A stretch of DNA of 8,373 bases from Sedimentibacter sp. (GCA_029256005.1 JAQSYS010000062.1:1-8373), one strand, 5' to 3'. Shown: positions 1-7,418, counted from the stretch's first letter. Program-made: numbers and translations. The notes: generated from the sequence alone by a model not told the origin.

Positions 1-25
1 ATTAAATAAATAATAAGGAACTAAA

Positions 26-1174
26 ATGAATTATGAAATTACAAGAAGCTATTCTTCAGAGCTGACATCAAATAAAAAACCATTTTTATTGTTAATTTTA
101 TCAATTGTATGTATACCTGCAGCATATGTATTTTTAGCTGCAATCTTTATTAATAGCTTAGTTAACAGTGAATTAAAATTAAAAACAAAAAATTTACTTC
201 ATATATTAGTATATGCTTATGCTTCAATTGGTTTAATGTCTTCGGATTATAAATTAATATCTGTTGCATATGTCGTCATAATGATGTTATGTCTTTATTC
301 CTACACAATTTTTAATTCTTTAGCGGATCCGGAAGCCATTAATTTATTACATAAATTAGTTTTCAAGGTTTCACTAATTGTTTTTATATTTGGAATTATA
401 CAATATTTTAATCCTGGCTTTGCAATGCCTTCCAAGTGGGTTGATGCAGGTGAGTACAATTTAAGCAAAAGGATTTATTCAACCTTTTTCAATCCGAATG
501 TATTTGGTTTTTATATTAATCTTATAATACTGTTGACTATTGATAAACTTGATTTCAACAAAATAAATTTAAACTGTCTTGTTATTATTAGCGGTTTAAT
601 TTGCTTAATACTTACATTTTCAAGAACATCATGGATTTCATTAATTGCAGCATTGATTGTTGTATCAATATTTGATAAAAAATACATAAAATATGCCTTA
701 ATGATTTCAATCTTAATATTCGGTACTGACGCCTTGCTTGGTATTGGACGGGCAAACCCTTTAAAGGCAGTTGAAGACAGTTCATTCTTATATAGATTTG
801 AAGTTTGGAAAACATGTATTGAAATTATAAAGGATAATTTCGTAACTGGAATAGGATTCGGAACCTTATTTAAACATGTTGGAGATTATTCAATTGTTGT
901 AAGTAATAAGATAGAGCATAGCCACAATTTATATTTGCAAATTTTCACTGAGACAGGTATTTTAGGTTTTTCATTGTTTTTTTCTCTTATATTTACTATA
1001 TTAAAAAAATTTATAATAAAATTGTATTCAGAAAAGAACAAAACATGGATTACACCACTTGCAATATTTGTAATGACAATGATACATGGATTGGTGGATT
1101 CTGTTGCACTAACGCCTCAGATTATGATGATTCTAGCTATATATGCCGGAACGTTAAGAGCAATTAATGATTAA
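26..1174 (+). CDS. O-antigen ligase/polymerase family (Wzy_C) membrane protein
   Basis: This 382-residue protein is very hydrophobic, with about ten probable membrane segments between residues 19 and 380, so it is an integral inner-membrane protein. Family marks are NPNVFG (156-161), the FSRTSW segment with Arg200 leading into a membrane helix, and a periplasmic-type loop running through GIGFGTL (275-281) to HSHNLYLQIFTETG (298-311). An Arg and a His in these places are typical of Wzy_C-domain proteins (WaaL/Wzy-like), which join or polymerise lipid-linked glycans outside the membrane. In a Gram-positive the substrate would be a capsule, teichuronic-type or S-layer glycan rather than LPS; that is inference. 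The ATG has AAGGA six bases upstream, and an in-frame TAA at 14-16 rules out a longer start. No glycosyltransferase or flippase lies in the window, so the substrate is unknown. The gene upstream is outside the window. Family is fairly certain, the exact activity is not. Confidence 0.85.
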   Translation: MNYEITRSYSSELTSNKKPFLLLILSIVCIPAAYVFLAAIFINSLVNSELKLKTKNLLHILVYAYASIGLMSSDYKLISVAYVVIMMLCLYSYTIFNSLADPEAINLLHKLVFKVSLIVFIFGIIQYFNPGFAMPSKWVDAGEYNLSKRIYSTFFNPNVFGFYINLIILLTIDKLDFNKINLNCLVIISGLICLILTFSRTSWISLIAALIVVSIFDKKYIKYALMISILIFGTDALLGIGRANPLKAVEDSSFLYRFEVWKTCIEIIKDNFVTGIGFGTLFKHVGDYSIVVSNKIEHSHNLYLQIFTETGILGFSLFFSLIFTILKKFIIKLYSEKNKTWITPLAIFVMTMIHGLVDSVALTPQIMMILAIYAGTLRAIND

Positions 1175-1187
1175 AAATCAACAAAAT

Positions 1188-1216
1188 AAAATTCAGGTTT
1201 GTTTGACCTGAATTTT
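1188..1216. terminator. Bidirectional hairpin terminator between Wzy_C gene and pyrG
   Basis: A perfect 11-bp stem (1188-1198 with 1206-1216) encloses a 7-base loop. The core is TTCAGGT/ACCTGAA. On the plus strand it runs into a T-rich tail (to about 1230); on the minus strand the opposite flank (1171-1190) also gives a T-rich tail. It sits between two convergent genes, 14 bases after the plus-strand stop and 17 before the pyrG stop, so it can serve both. Confidence 0.85.
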
Positions 1217-1233
1217 TTATTTTCTATTTTTAT

Positions 1234-2838
1234 TTATTTTTTATTTTCAATTGATGCTTTTATTAAATGTTTAAATAATGGATGACTTCTTGTTGGTCTG
1301 GATTTGAACTCCGGATGGAATTGAGAAGCAACAAACCATGGATGATCCTTTAATTCAACTATTTCAACGAGCTTGTTATCAGGTGAAGTACCTGAGATTA
1401 TCAAACCATTTTCTTCACAGACATTTCTGAATTCATTGTTGAATTCATATCTATGTCTATGTCTTTCGTTGATCATATCGGCTCCATCATAAGCTTCCTT
1501 TGCCTTTGTTCCATCAACAAGTTTGCAAGGATAACTTCCAAGTCTCATTGTACCGCCTTTATTTTCTACTTCCTTTTGATCATTCATTATATCTATTAAC
1601 GGATGTTTAGATTCTGCATTGAATTCAGTGCTGTCAGCATCTTCGTATCCTAAGACATCTCTTGCAAATTCAACGACTGCCATCTGCATTCCCAAACATA
1701 TTCCCAAAAACGGAATCTTGTTTTCTCTTGCATATCTTGCAGCTAAAATTTTACCTTCGATTCCTCTGTCTCCAAATCCTCCAGGTACCAATATTCCATG
1801 GCATCCTTCAAGAATTTCCTTGTAATTTTCTTCATTAACTTCTTCAGAATGAATCCAGTCAATTTCAACCTCTGCTGAGTTGTCAATGCCAGCATGCCTC
1901 AACGCTTCAGCAACTGAAAGATATGCATCTTTTAGTTCAACATACTTGCCCACCAACGCTATTTTTACATTATGAGAAGTGTTCTTTGAACGTTTAACCA
2001 TGTCTTTCCATTCTATCAAATCCGGTTCATTGCATTTAAATCCGAATCTGTCACAGACTATTTTTGCAAGGCCTTCCTTTTCCAACAGTAACGGTATATC
2101 ATATAATGAATCTGCATCTGTATTTTGAATCACATTATTTTTTTCCACATTACAGAACAAAGCTATTTTAGCTTTCAAATCCATGCTTATTTCTTTTTCA
2201 GTCCTGCACACAAGAACATCAGGTTGTATTCCTATACTTAAAAGCTCTTTTACGCTGTGCTGAGTAGGCTTTGTTTTAAGCTCTCCTGCTTTTGATAAAT
2301 AAGGAAGCAATGTAACATGTATGTACATGACATTTTCTCTGCCCACTTCGTAACGGATTTGACGAATTGCTTCAAGGAACGGCTGACTTTCAATATCTCC
2401 TACAGTTCCGCCTATTTCAGTTATAACAACATCTACATCCTGAACAGTTGAAACTCTTTTTAACATACATTTGATTTCATTTGTAATATGAGGAATTACC
2501 TGAACAGTGCCTCCCAGATAATCACCTTTTCTTTCCTTGTTTAAAACAGACCAATAAATTTTACCAGATGTGATGCTTGAGTATTTAGTCAAATCTATAT
2601 CTACTATTCTTTCATAATGTCCTAAGTCTAAATCTGTTTCAGCACCATCATCTGTAACATACACTTCCCCATGCTGATATGGGCTCATAGTCCCCGGGTC
2701 AACATTAAGATACGGATCAAATTTTTGAAGAGTAACCTTAAGTCCTCTAGCTTTAAGTAATCTTCCCAATGACGCTGCTGTAATTCCTTTTCCTAGTGAA
2801 GATACAACTCCTCCTGTAATAAAAATATACTTTGGCAT
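1234..2838 (-). CDS. pyrG: CTP synthase (glutamine-hydrolysing)
   Basis: CTP synthase converts UTP, ATP and glutamine to CTP, the last step of de novo pyrimidine nucleotide synthesis, in the cytoplasm. From the chosen start the protein has 534 residues, normal for the family (E. coli has 545). The N-terminal amidoligase domain shows the P-loop GGVVSSLGKGIT (9-20), DDGAETDLDLGHYERI (63-78) and TEIGGTVGDIESQPF (140-154). The C-terminal class I glutamine amidotransferase domain shows PGGFGDRG (352-359), the nucleophile Cys381 in GICLGMQ, and the His508/Glu510 pair in FHPEF. All catalytic positions are intact. An upstream ATG at 2862 is in frame, but the ATG at 2838 is preferred: AGGAGG ends five bases before it, and the protein then opens with the standard MPKYIFITGG. 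It is convergent with the Wzy_C gene and divergent from the sipL-like gene. The rpoE gene often found beside pyrG in Firmicutes is not present here. Confidence 0.98.
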   Translation of the reverse strand: MPKYIFITGGVVSSLGKGITAASLGRLLKARGLKVTLQKFDPYLNVDPGTMSPYQHGEVYVTDDGAETDLDLGHYERIVDIDLTKYSSITSGKIYWSVLNKERKGDYLGGTVQVIPHITNEIKCMLKRVSTVQDVDVVITEIGGTVGDIESQPFLEAIRQIRYEVGRENVMYIHVTLLPYLSKAGELKTKPTQHSVKELLSIGIQPDVLVCRTEKEISMDLKAKIALFCNVEKNNVIQNTDADSLYDIPLLLEKEGLAKIVCDRFGFKCNEPDLIEWKDMVKRSKNTSHNVKIALVGKYVELKDAYLSVAEALRHAGIDNSAEVEIDWIHSEEVNEENYKEILEGCHGILVPGGFGDRGIEGKILAARYARENKIPFLGICLGMQMAVVEFARDVLGYEDADSTEFNAESKHPLIDIMNDQKEVENKGGTMRLGSYPCKLVDGTKAKEAYDGADMINERHRHRYEFNNEFRNVCEENGLIISGTSPDNKLVEIVELKDHPWFVASQFHPEFKSRPTRSHPLFKHLIKASIENKK

Positions 2839-2865
2839 TTTTTCCTCCTGTAATTCCTTCATCCT

Positions 2866-2871
2866 ATTATA
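2866..2871 (-). promoter_or_regulatory. Possible proximal -10 element of pyrG
   Basis: On the minus strand the sequence reads TATAAT, a perfect vegetative -10. Transcription would begin around 2859-2860, giving a leader of about 22 bases that still contains the AGGAGG site. Such a start would exclude the ATG at 2862 and so fits translation from 2838. No convincing -35 hexamer lies 16-18 bases upstream (TAATTA at 17), so the call is weak. Confidence 0.35.
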
Positions 2872-2885
2872 CCGTTTTTTCTTAT

Positions 2886-2941
2886 TATTAATTATTAATT
2901 GTTAATTGTTATTTTATTATTGTTATTTTATTATTGCTATT
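2886..2941. repeat. Heptamer-phased AT-rich tandem repeat (8 units)
   Basis: Eight consecutive 7-base units read TATTAAT, TATTAAT, TGTTAAT, TGTTATT, TTATTAT, TGTTATT, TTATTAT, TGCTATT. The middle part also forms two exact copies of a 14-base unit (2907-2920 and 2921-2934). It lies between the two candidate pyrG promoters. Function is unknown; it may be simple slippage-derived low-complexity DNA, or part of the untranslated leader if the distal promoter is used. Confidence 0.7.
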
Positions 2942-2959
2942 ATCCCTAAACATAAAAAC

Positions 2960-2992
2960 AGAGACAAAAAAGGGGTTTTTTTTTTAGTCTCT
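2960..2992 (-). terminator. Hairpin with U-run in the pyrG direction, possible leader attenuator
   Basis: AGAGAC plus A6 (2960-2971) pairs with T6 plus GTCTCT (2980-2985 and 2987-2992), with one unpaired base at 2986 and an 8-base loop containing a run of four G (plus strand). Read on the minus strand the stem is followed by GTTTTTATG, i.e. a five-U tract, so its shape suits an intrinsic terminator upstream of pyrG. On the plus strand no T tract follows. The stem is AT-rich and the U tract short, so termination may be weak or absent. It could be a leader attenuator of pyrG, or the end of an unrelated transcript. Confidence 0.4.
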
Positions 2993-3002
2993 ATTATTTC
3001 TA

Positions 3003-3030
3003 ATTATATATAGTTTTTGCAAATTTTAAA
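3003..3030 (-). promoter_or_regulatory. Possible distal sigma-A promoter of pyrG
   Basis: On the minus strand TTTAAA (3025-3030, four of six matches to TTGACA) is separated by 16 bases from a perfect TATAAT (3003-3008). A transcript would start near 2996, just before the hairpin at 2960-2992, and would have a leader of about 160 bases before the pyrG start. In DNA this AT-rich such matches occur by chance, so confidence is low. Confidence 0.3.
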
Positions 3031-3130
3031 ATTAAAAAACAACAAATTTAGATATTTAATTTACTTATCAATTCTATATTAAAACATGTAAAAGGTCAAT
3101 GATTTTTTAAAAAAATTTACAATGAAGTTG

Positions 3131-3158
3131 TACTATTGAAATTATAGTTGCATATACA
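3131..3158 (+). promoter_or_regulatory. Candidate sigma-E promoter for the sipL-like gene
   Basis: TACTATT (3131-3137) matches six of seven positions of the -35 pattern known from Bacillus sigma-E (KMATATT). It is followed after 13 bases by CATATACA (3151-3158), close to the -10 pattern CATAYAMT seen in sigma-E promoters. A start near 3165 would give a leader of about 40 bases carrying the AAAGGAGG site. Mother-cell expression under sigma-E is what is known for sipL in Clostridioides difficile, which supports the reading. Only the spacer, at the short end of the usual 13-15, and the AT-rich background weaken it. Confidence 0.5.
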
Positions 3159-3190
3159 TTTATAAAAGAATGCGATTCAAACTGTTTCTT

Positions 3191-3198
3191 AAAGGAGG
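3191..3198 (+). promoter_or_regulatory. Ribosome binding site that fixes a TTG start
   Basis: AAAGGAGG is a near-perfect Shine-Dalgarno lying seven bases before TTG at 3206. The upstream in-frame ATG at 3170 has no such site, and a transcript from the candidate promoter would begin only a few bases before it. This decides the start of the sipL-like gene. Confidence 0.9.
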
Positions 3199-3205
3199 AT
3201 TTAAT

Positions 3206-4753
3206 TTGTTTAAATTAATTAGCGATACTTTTAATATTAATGAGATTATTGATTCTAGTTCCACTGAGGTCTTGATGGAAAACGAGTTTACACTTCCTGA
3301 CAACGCTCCGGATATAGAAAAAATCATATCTGCTGAAGGCAAAGTCAAAATAAACAATTCATCTGTAATGCAAGATAAAGTTATAGTTGACGGTACTCTG
3401 ACATATAACATTATTTATCGTTCAAACGACGAGCAGGTCATGGTAAGTTCAGCTTCTGATAAAATTCCATTTTCAGAAGAAATTCCTTTTGAAGGAGCTG
3501 CTGAAGGTATGGAAGCTCAAGATGAGGCTTATATTGATTATATTGATGCCGAACAACTAAATGAAAGAAACTACCTGATAAAAGCAGTTATATTGCTTGA
3601 TACTGATGTTGTTAACAAACATCCTGTAAACTTCGTTTCAAATCTAGAATCAGATGGCACCTTCCAGGCAAAAACAAAAAACATTAAATATACCGATGAA
3701 GTAACATTATTATCAGAAGAAGTTAACATCAATGATGCTGTTGAGCTAAACAAAGGCTCAGATGAAATAGCAAAAGTTTTAAAAGCAGAATCAGAAGTAT
3801 TTATAACTAATGTAGATACACTAGATGATAAAATGCTGGTTGAAGGGACCTGTAAAGTAGGTTTCTTATATACCGAAAACAATAATTTAAATTCAACCGG
3901 ATATGTATCCGAGGAATTCCCTTTCACACATTATTTAGAAGCTAAGAATTCTAATGATGATATGTTAAAGGATATAAATGTTAAGTTAAATGAAATGACA
4001 TATAATGTGGCTGAAAATTATGATAATGAGAAAAAACTCATAGAGTTTAATCTCCCATTCACTGTTAACGCTGCTTTATACAACACAGTGGAGAAAAATA
4101 TAATTACAGACTGTTACTCAACTGATTGTCTTCTAGATATTGAATCTCAAAATGTCAATGTGACATCTTTAAAAGAAATTATCGACAAGACAGTTAAATA
4201 TGAAAATACTTTTGATGTAGTATCAGGATCAATTAAAGATATTTATACAGTTGATGTTAGCCCTAAAATTTCAGAAAAAAAAGTATTTGATAATAAATAC
4301 GTCGTAGATGGTTTCCTTGATATTAATATTTTATATTTAAACGGAGATATTAACAAAATTGACAAGGCATATTCATCACTCCCATTTACTGCAAGTATTG
4401 ATTTAAAAGAGAATCAATTGACTTCTGACATTGCATCTAATGTAAAAATTACTAAATGCGGAGCTTACAGAAAAGGAAGCAATTCAGTAATTGTAAACTG
4501 TGATATAAATGTTGGAATGAAGCTGAGAAACAAGGATGAAATAGCGGTTATTGCAAACATTACAGAAGCAGGCACAGTAGACAGAAGCAAAATGCCAAGC
4601 TTGGTATTCAGAGTAGTTCAGCCAGGGGAAACAATTTGGGATATTGCTAAAAACTATAATCTGTCAATCAATTACTTAAAAGAATTAAATGATATTCCTG
4701 CAGACAATGAATTAAAAACAGGCTCAAAACTAATAATTGCTAGATTGGTGTAA
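3206..4753 (+). CDS. sipL: SipL-like spore coat morphogenesis protein (SPOCS/DUF3794 + LysM)
   Basis: From the TTG start the protein has 515 residues. It is acidic and has no signal peptide or membrane segment. Three segments look like DUF3794 (SPOCS) repeats: about 30-115 (LPDNAPDIEKII, then VDGTLTYNIIYRSND), 185-290 (VEGTCKVGFLYTENN) and 340-445 (VDGFLDINILYLNGD). A C-terminal LysM domain covers about 468-513 (RVVQPGETIWDIAKNY to LKTGSKLIIA). This order and length match SipL of Clostridioides difficile, the functional counterpart of Bacillus SpoVID, which binds SpoIVA and attaches the coat to the forespore surface in the mother cell; that role is known for the family and inferred here. The gene is monocistronic: it has its own promoter candidate upstream and ends before a strong terminator at 4805-4830. 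Other clostridial SPOCS-LysM proteins exist, so the symbol is likely but not proven. Confidence 0.85.
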   Translation: MFKLISDTFNINEIIDSSSTEVLMENEFTLPDNAPDIEKIISAEGKVKINNSSVMQDKVIVDGTLTYNIIYRSNDEQVMVSSASDKIPFSEEIPFEGAAEGMEAQDEAYIDYIDAEQLNERNYLIKAVILLDTDVVNKHPVNFVSNLESDGTFQAKTKNIKYTDEVTLLSEEVNINDAVELNKGSDEIAKVLKAESEVFITNVDTLDDKMLVEGTCKVGFLYTENNNLNSTGYVSEEFPFTHYLEAKNSNDDMLKDINVKLNEMTYNVAENYDNEKKLIEFNLPFTVNAALYNTVEKNIITDCYSTDCLLDIESQNVNVTSLKEIIDKTVKYENTFDVVSGSIKDIYTVDVSPKISEKKVFDNKYVVDGFLDINILYLNGDINKIDKAYSSLPFTASIDLKENQLTSDIASNVKITKCGAYRKGSNSVIVNCDINVGMKLRNKDEIAVIANITEAGTVDRSKMPSLVFRVVQPGETIWDIAKNYNLSINYLKELNDIPADNELKTGSKLIIARLV

Positions 4754-4804
4754 AAAGAAGCAGCGAACATTAAAGATTGAATAATGAAAAATGAGCAGTA
4801 TGAA

Positions 4805-4830
4805 AAAAATGGCGCATAAGCGCCATTTTT
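4805..4830. terminator. Strong bidirectional terminator between sipL-like gene and aminotransferase
   Basis: A perfect 11-bp stem, AAAAATGGCGC with GCGCCATTTTT, closes a 4-base ATAA loop. The GC-rich core is flanked by A and T runs on both sides, so it gives a U tract in either direction. It lies 51 bases after the plus-strand stop and one base beyond the aminotransferase stop at 4832, separating two convergent units. Confidence 0.93.
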
Positions 4831-4831
4831 G

Positions 4832-6016
4832 TTATTTAAATTCTTTAATTAATTTTTCAAATATAGGCAATGCCTTTTCACATTTTTCGGTATCAACACA
4901 ATATGAAAGTCTAACATGTGTTTTCGAACCGAATCCTGTTCCCGGAACTACCAACATATCATATGCCTTAGCTTTTTCAGAGAATAATTCAGGGTCTCCA
5001 TTTGGTGCTTCTATGAATAAATAAAATGCACCATCAGGCTTAGCAACATTATATCCCATTTCTATTAAACCACTGTAAAGAATGTCTCGATTTTTCTTGT
5101 AAACTGTAAGATCAGGCTCTATATTTACGCACTTTTCTATAACAAGCTGGAATAATGTAGGTGCACATACATAACCTAAAGCTCTTGCTGCACCACCAAC
5201 TGCTGCCATTACTACTTCATTTTCATTACATTTGTTATTTACCAATACATAACCAATTCTTTCACCAGGAAGTGATAAGGATTTTGACCATGAATAGCAT
5301 ATTATTGTATCATCATAATAATGTGGTATAAATGGTACAGGTTCTCCTGAAAATACAAGTTCTCTATAAGGTTCATCTGCAATTAGGTAAATCACATTAC
5401 CAAGTTCTTTTTCTTTTTCTTTAAGGTAATCAGTCAATTTTTTAATCTCTTCTTTTGTATAAACAACTCCTGATGGATTATTAGGAGAATTTATAAGAAG
5501 AGCTTTTGTATTTTTATTTACAGCTTCTTTAATTCCATCTAAATTAAGTTTCATATCATTACGTGCTGGAACCAATTTCATCTTGGCACCTTGACCTTCT
5601 ATAAAAACTTTGTATTCAGGAAAATAAGGAGCCAAAACAACTATTTCATCATCTGACGAAGCTGTAAGAGCTTTGAAAACAATGTTTAATGATGCGGCAG
5701 CACCACAAGTCATAAATAAATCATTTAATGAGTATCCTGTATTAAATCTTTTATTTAGGTTTTCTGCAATTGCTTTTCTGCAACCATTATGACCCTGAGA
5801 TGAGCTGTATCCATGATAAACCATAGGATCATTATTCTTTATTATATCAATCATAGTATCCTGTACTATTTTTGGTGCTGGTACACTTGGATTACCAAGG
5901 CTGAAATCCAATACATTTTCAGGACCTATCTCCTGAGCTCTCTGTAATCCATAAGAAAACAATTCTCTGATAACAGATTTTGCTGTACCCAGACGTAACA
6001 TTTCTTTTGAAATCAT
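4832..6016 (-). CDS. PLP-dependent class I/II aminotransferase
   Basis: The 394-residue protein is a complete fold-type I aminotransferase, which moves an amino group between an amino acid and a 2-oxo acid using pyridoxal phosphate in the cytoplasm. Visible marks are SLGNPS (39-44), the cofactor phosphate loop region CGAAASLN (104-111), NSPNNPSG (176-183), ADEPY (213-217), SWSKS with the Schiff-base Lys245, the GERIGY arginine Arg253, and the substrate carboxylate arginine Arg369 in HVRLSY. It resembles clostridial proteins often called aspartate aminotransferase, but substrate cannot be read from sequence. Its ATG overlaps the brnQ stop (ATGA, 6013-6016), with GGAGGT six bases upstream, so translation is probably coupled. 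Co-transcription with a branched-chain amino acid carrier and an acyl-phosphate kinase favours a role in amino acid catabolism, possibly on branched-chain substrates. It is the last gene of its unit, followed by a terminator. Confidence 0.93.
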   Translation of the reverse strand: MISKEMLRLGTAKSVIRELFSYGLQRAQEIGPENVLDFSLGNPSVPAPKIVQDTMIDIIKNNDPMVYHGYSSSQGHNGCRKAIAENLNKRFNTGYSLNDLFMTCGAAASLNIVFKALTASSDDEIVVLAPYFPEYKVFIEGQGAKMKLVPARNDMKLNLDGIKEAVNKNTKALLINSPNNPSGVVYTKEEIKKLTDYLKEKEKELGNVIYLIADEPYRELVFSGEPVPFIPHYYDDTIICYSWSKSLSLPGERIGYVLVNNKCNENEVVMAAVGGAARALGYVCAPTLFQLVIEKCVNIEPDLTVYKKNRDILYSGLIEMGYNVAKPDGAFYLFIEAPNGDPELFSEKAKAYDMLVVPGTGFGSKTHVRLSYCVDTEKCEKALPIFEKLIKEFK

Positions 6017-7362
6017 CTTTCTACCTCCGTTGATAACTTATAGTTTTCCCCTACATCACCCATATTAGTATATTTGCTGATTAATGTAAAGATAATTGAT
6101 CCGGCAATTGATGGAATAATCCATCCGAAACCTAACTGAGATAGTGGGAGCACCTGTACAAACTTGCCTAAATTTCCTAAAGCAGCCACGCCAGTCATTT
6201 GACCGAACAAACCCACTCCCTCTAACAATGAAACTGAAAATGCACCAACTACTGCTCCAGTATAAGTCCAGTTGTATTTTATCTTTTTATCAAATATAGA
6301 TAATATAATTAATACCATAACAACTGGATAAATTGCTGTTAAAACTGGAACAGCTATCGCTATAAGCTTTTCAACTCCAAGGAGAGAAATAGCAAATGAT
6401 AATACTGTTGCTACAGTAACAACATGTTTATATTTCAACTTACCATTAGATATTGTTTCAAAATAGTTACCGCAAGTAGAAACCAATCCTGTTGAAGTTG
6501 TCAGGCATGCCAAGGCAACTGCAAGTCCCAATGCAAACTTACCAAGATCCCCTAATAACAATGTTGTCATACCTATTAAAAGCTCGGTTCTTGGAGTACT
6601 AGCACTGTAGTGACCTCCAACTGTTGCACCTGCATAAGTTAAACCACCATAAACTAGAGCAAGAAGAACAAAGGCAACTAAACCAACACCAATACTAGCT
6701 TTCATTTTTGTCTTCTCGTCCTTATATCCTCTTCTTATAAGATCTGTACTAACTATGCCGGCCATCAATGCAGCTCCTAAAGCATCCATTGTCTGATAAC
6801 CTTCCTTGAATCCATTAGCAAACAATCCCGCTGTTCCTGTTGTTACCAAAGCATCAGGAGGAGCAATAATACTCTTAGTTACAATTACAGCTAATATAAC
6901 TAATAAAACAGGTGTTAATATGTTACCTACATAATCTATAACTTTACTTGGATTAATTGAAACCCAAAGAGTAATTGCAAAAAATATCACTGATGTAATT
7001 AATATTGAAGCGTCAGCACCAAATAAAGGTTGAACAAATATTTCGTGAGTGGTAGCCCCTGTTCTTGGGACTGCAAAGAATGGTCCTATTGTTAATATAG
7101 CAACTAAGCCTATTAATTTAGCAAACTTAGGGCTTACTCTTTTTCCTAAGTCATCTGCTCTTCCACCCAATTTCATAGTAACCAAAACACCAAGAACCGG
7201 AAGCACCGGATCCGTCATCAAGAAACCGATCATTGATTCAAACCATCTGTCACCTGACAAAACTCCCAAGTATGGAGGAAATATTAAATTTCCAGCTCCG
7301 AAAAATATAGCAAAAAGTGCAAATCCACAGGTGATAATATCTTTTTTCTTAATTGTATTCAT
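6013..7362 (-). CDS. brnQ: Branched-chain amino acid carrier (LIVCS family)
   Basis: This 449-residue protein has about twelve hydrophobic membrane segments and normal length for the LIVCS family, which imports leucine, isoleucine and valine by cation symport (Na+ or H+). Family marks are FFGAGNLIFPP (20-30), GPFFAVPRTGATTHE (93-107) and GYQTMDALGA (188-197). The ATG at 7362 is preceded by AAAGG at about ten bases; the next residues (MNTIKKKD) then lead straight into the first membrane segment, as expected. It lies 56 bases downstream of the butyrate kinase stop, with no terminator between, and overlaps the aminotransferase start by four bases. It is therefore the middle gene of a three-gene unit. 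The cation used and substrate preference cannot be told from sequence. Confidence 0.95.
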   Translation of the reverse strand: MNTIKKKDIITCGFALFAIFFGAGNLIFPPYLGVLSGDRWFESMIGFLMTDPVLPVLGVLVTMKLGGRADDLGKRVSPKFAKLIGLVAILTIGPFFAVPRTGATTHEIFVQPLFGADASILITSVIFFAITLWVSINPSKVIDYVGNILTPVLLVILAVIVTKSIIAPPDALVTTGTAGLFANGFKEGYQTMDALGAALMAGIVSTDLIRRGYKDEKTKMKASIGVGLVAFVLLALVYGGLTYAGATVGGHYSASTPRTELLIGMTTLLLGDLGKFALGLAVALACLTTSTGLVSTCGNYFETISNGKLKYKHVVTVATVLSFAISLLGVEKLIAIAVPVLTAIYPVVMVLIILSIFDKKIKYNWTYTGAVVGAFSVSLLEGVGLFGQMTGVAALGNLGKFVQVLPLSQLGFGWIIPSIAGSIIFTLISKYTNMGDVGENYKLSTEVER

Positions 7363-7418
7363 ATGATTTTTTCCTTTCGAATTTTATTGAGGACTACCGT
7401 CTTACATGCTGTCCATTT

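Larger units (their letters stand above)
2839..3205. other. AT-rich divergent control region between pyrG and sipL-like gene
   Basis: This stretch of about 370 bases has no credible gene: frames are short and lack ribosome binding sites. It contains the pyrG Shine-Dalgarno (2844-2849), a TATAAT facing pyrG (2866-2871), a heptamer-phased repeat (2886-2941), a hairpin (2960-2992), a second TATAAT facing pyrG (3003-3008), and a sigma-E-like promoter facing sipL (3131-3158). It also has AT palindromes (AATTTTAAAATT at 3022-3033, TTTTTTAAAAAA at 3103-3114) that probably reflect base composition. These elements are listed separately. Confidence 0.7.

Noticed and set aside
612..815. 67-codon minus-strand open frame inside the Wzy_C gene
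   Set aside because: Antisense to a well-supported gene, no ribosome binding site, no recognisable protein.
1619..1825. 68-codon plus-strand open frame inside pyrG
   Set aside because: It lies antisense to the conserved amidotransferase domain and has no independent support.
2941..2960. GGG on the minus strand (2944-2946) as a Bacillus-like reiterative pyrG start
   Set aside because: Only a weak TTTTAT -10 and no -35 precede it, and no terminator hairpin with a CU-rich arm follows it before the pyrG start.
3022..3114. AT palindromes AATTTTAAAATT and TTTTTTAAAAAA as operator sites
   Set aside because: Such palindromes are expected by chance in DNA this AT-rich and do not match an operator I can name.
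3160..3411. 83-codon minus-strand open frame over the start of the sipL-like gene
   Set aside because: Antisense shadow with no start signal and no family resemblance.
3571..3927. 118-codon minus-strand open frame inside the sipL-like gene
   Set aside because: Antisense to the DUF3794 region; composition follows the real gene and no ribosome binding site is visible.
4791..5024. 77-codon plus-strand open frame across the terminator
   Set aside because: It reads through the strong terminator and then antisense to the aminotransferase C-terminus.
7363..7418. GGAC/GTCC inverted repeat in the buk-brnQ gap as a terminator or regulatory hairpin
   Set aside because: Only four base pairs with a long loop and no T tract; the genes are more likely co-transcribed.
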